64,000 nt of DNA, from positions 317,973 to 381,972 of the forward strand of contig JAGXRP010000033.1 in NCBI GenBank assembly GCA_018335795.1, given 5' to 3'. Shown here piece after piece: positions 63,321-64,000 of the stretch (its first letter is position 1; each line of letters opens with the position of its first letter). Below the pieces are notes generated by a model. It saw nothing but the letters and a program-made list of their open reading frames with translations. It had not been told where the DNA came from and made no database searches. Source of the DNA: Desulfobulbaceae bacterium (GTDB lineage: Bacteria > Bacteroidota > Ignavibacteria > Kapaibacteriales > UBA2268). The translations under genes were made by a program, and so were the position numbers.

Positions 63321-64000
63321 TTACCTAAATAATCGTTTTACCCATTCGGACAAAAGTATCATTAACTTTTGACTTTTCGGTAAAAAAACTCTCCCAAGGA
63401 AAGGATTATAGTCATTTTCTTTAATTTTCTGCAAAATTCCACCATAAATTTTTGATGCCGAATAAATTGCAAATTGGGAATCTTTTGATAAGTCTCCAAT
63501 CCCTTTTTCAGCTTCTTTGTAGTACGATTGGGCTCTTTCGACTTGAAATTTCATTAAATTTCTGAAATTATCATCGAATCGAGATTCGATGATTTGGGAG
63601 TTTGTAACATTAAATTTTTTCAATTCATCATTGGGAATATAAATTCTACTGTTGCGGGAATCTTCTTCTACATCTCGCAATATATTGGTCAATTGCATTG
63701 CAATTCCCATTTTCTCTGCATACTTCAGAGTATCTTCGTTTTTGAAGCCAATGACATAAGTCATCATCAATCCAACGACTGAAGCAACTCGATAACAAAA
63801 GCGATAAAGTTCGTCAAAGTTTTGATATCCTGTAAATTCTGAATCCATCATAACACCTTCGATTAATTCATAAGCATAATTAATCGGTATGTTAAATTCT
63901 CTTTGTGAGGCAATAAAAGCTTTGATTACAGGGTGTTCCGATTCACCATGCTTAAAAGCCAAATCAAGCTCTGTTCGCAATCTCTCAATTTCGAGTACTA
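63321..64000 (-). CDS. crtB: Phytoene synthase, C-terminal part; cut by window edge
   Basis: Frame open to the right edge (at least 226 codons, ending at 63321); the beginning lies outside. Squalene/phytoene synthase motifs: FDELYRFCYRVASVVGLM and the second Asp-rich motif QLTNILRDVEEDSRNSRIYIP, followed by AIYSASKIYGGILQKI. The first Asp-rich motif would be upstream of the window. It condenses two GGPP to phytoene (or FPP in C30 pathways). It begins, as seen here, the carotenoid run. Confidence 0.93.
   Translation of the reverse strand, partial: VLEIERLRTELDLAFKHGESEHPVIKAFIASQREFNIPINYAYELIEGVMMDSEFTGYQNFDELYRFCYRVASVVGLMMTYVIGFKNEDTLKYAEKMGIAMQLTNILRDVEEDSRNSRIYIPNDELKKFNVTNSQIIESRFDDNFRNLMKFQVERAQSYYKEAEKGIGDLSKDSQFAIYSASKIYGGILQKIKENDYNPFLGRVFLPKSQKLMILLSEWVKRLFR

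Overview
AT-rich 64 kb stretch of a chromosome, almost entirely coding, from a Bacteroidota/Chlorobiota-type (FCB group) bacterium. The evidence is a SusC/SusD pair, an HmuY lipoprotein with its TonB receptor, three secreted proteins with type IX secretion (T9SS) C-terminal sorting domains, an OMP_b-brl_3 type receptor, CruF-type carotenoid genes, and several promoters matching the Bacteroidota pattern TTTG-N19/20-TAnnTTTG. Many genes also have AAGGAG/GGAGG ribosome-binding sites, so a deep-branching lineage (Kapabacteria/Ignavibacteria-like) is possible; I cannot fix it further. Both edges cut a gene: metH on the left, crtB on the right. I see no rRNA, CRISPR array, phage or recognisable transposase.

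Layout. 0-9 kb (minus): methyltransferase, YfhO-like membrane protein, carA, carB, metH, tightly packed. 9-13 kb (minus): TonB receptor plus HmuY haem lipoprotein, and a temptin-like CXXCH protein exported by T9SS. 13-18 kb (minus): secD-secF-STAS protein-purA, behind a good promoter. 18-20 kb: AbgT-type transporter. 19.7-22.4 kb (plus): glycosyltransferase, YfhL-type ferredoxin, amidohydrolase. 22.3-26.8 kb (minus): wecB-rfbC-rfbA-rfbB-rfbD, making dTDP-L-rhamnose and UDP-ManNAc for surface polysaccharide. 27-28 kb: two duplicated exported HMA-fold proteins that have lost the first cysteine of the metal site. 28-33 kb: SusD and SusC. 33.25 kb: tRNA-Val(GAC). 33.7-36.3 kb: two envelope beta-barrel candidates and a glycerophosphodiesterase lipoprotein in one overlapping operon. 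36.4-38.8 kb: a T9SS-exported SBBP-repeat gene split by a -1 frameshift at an A7 heptamer, with eight copies of a 7-bp repeat just upstream. 39-44 kb: OMP_b-brl_3 receptor and SppA. 44.3-48.3 kb (minus): argF-arcC-pyrB-like-rocD, a citrulline/ornithine cluster whose ATCase-like enzyme has altered active-site residues. 48.8-54.4 kb: T9SS beta-propeller protein, exonuclease III, haem-binding protein, purD plus a DCC protein, recA. 54.5-60.7 kb: second AbgT transporter, two tandem FabL-like enoyl reductases with an acyl-CoA dehydrogenase, dihydrolipoyl dehydrogenase. 60.8-64 kb (minus): crtB-acyltransferase-glycosyltransferase-cruF, probably for an acylated carotenoid glycoside.

Most of the window is ordinary metabolism and envelope biology. 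The parts that deserve a second look are the frameshifted, repeat-flanked T9SS gene, the single-cysteine HMA pair, the charge-swapped carbamoyltransferase, the temptin-like CXXCH protein by the haem receptor, and the short palindromic element after recA.
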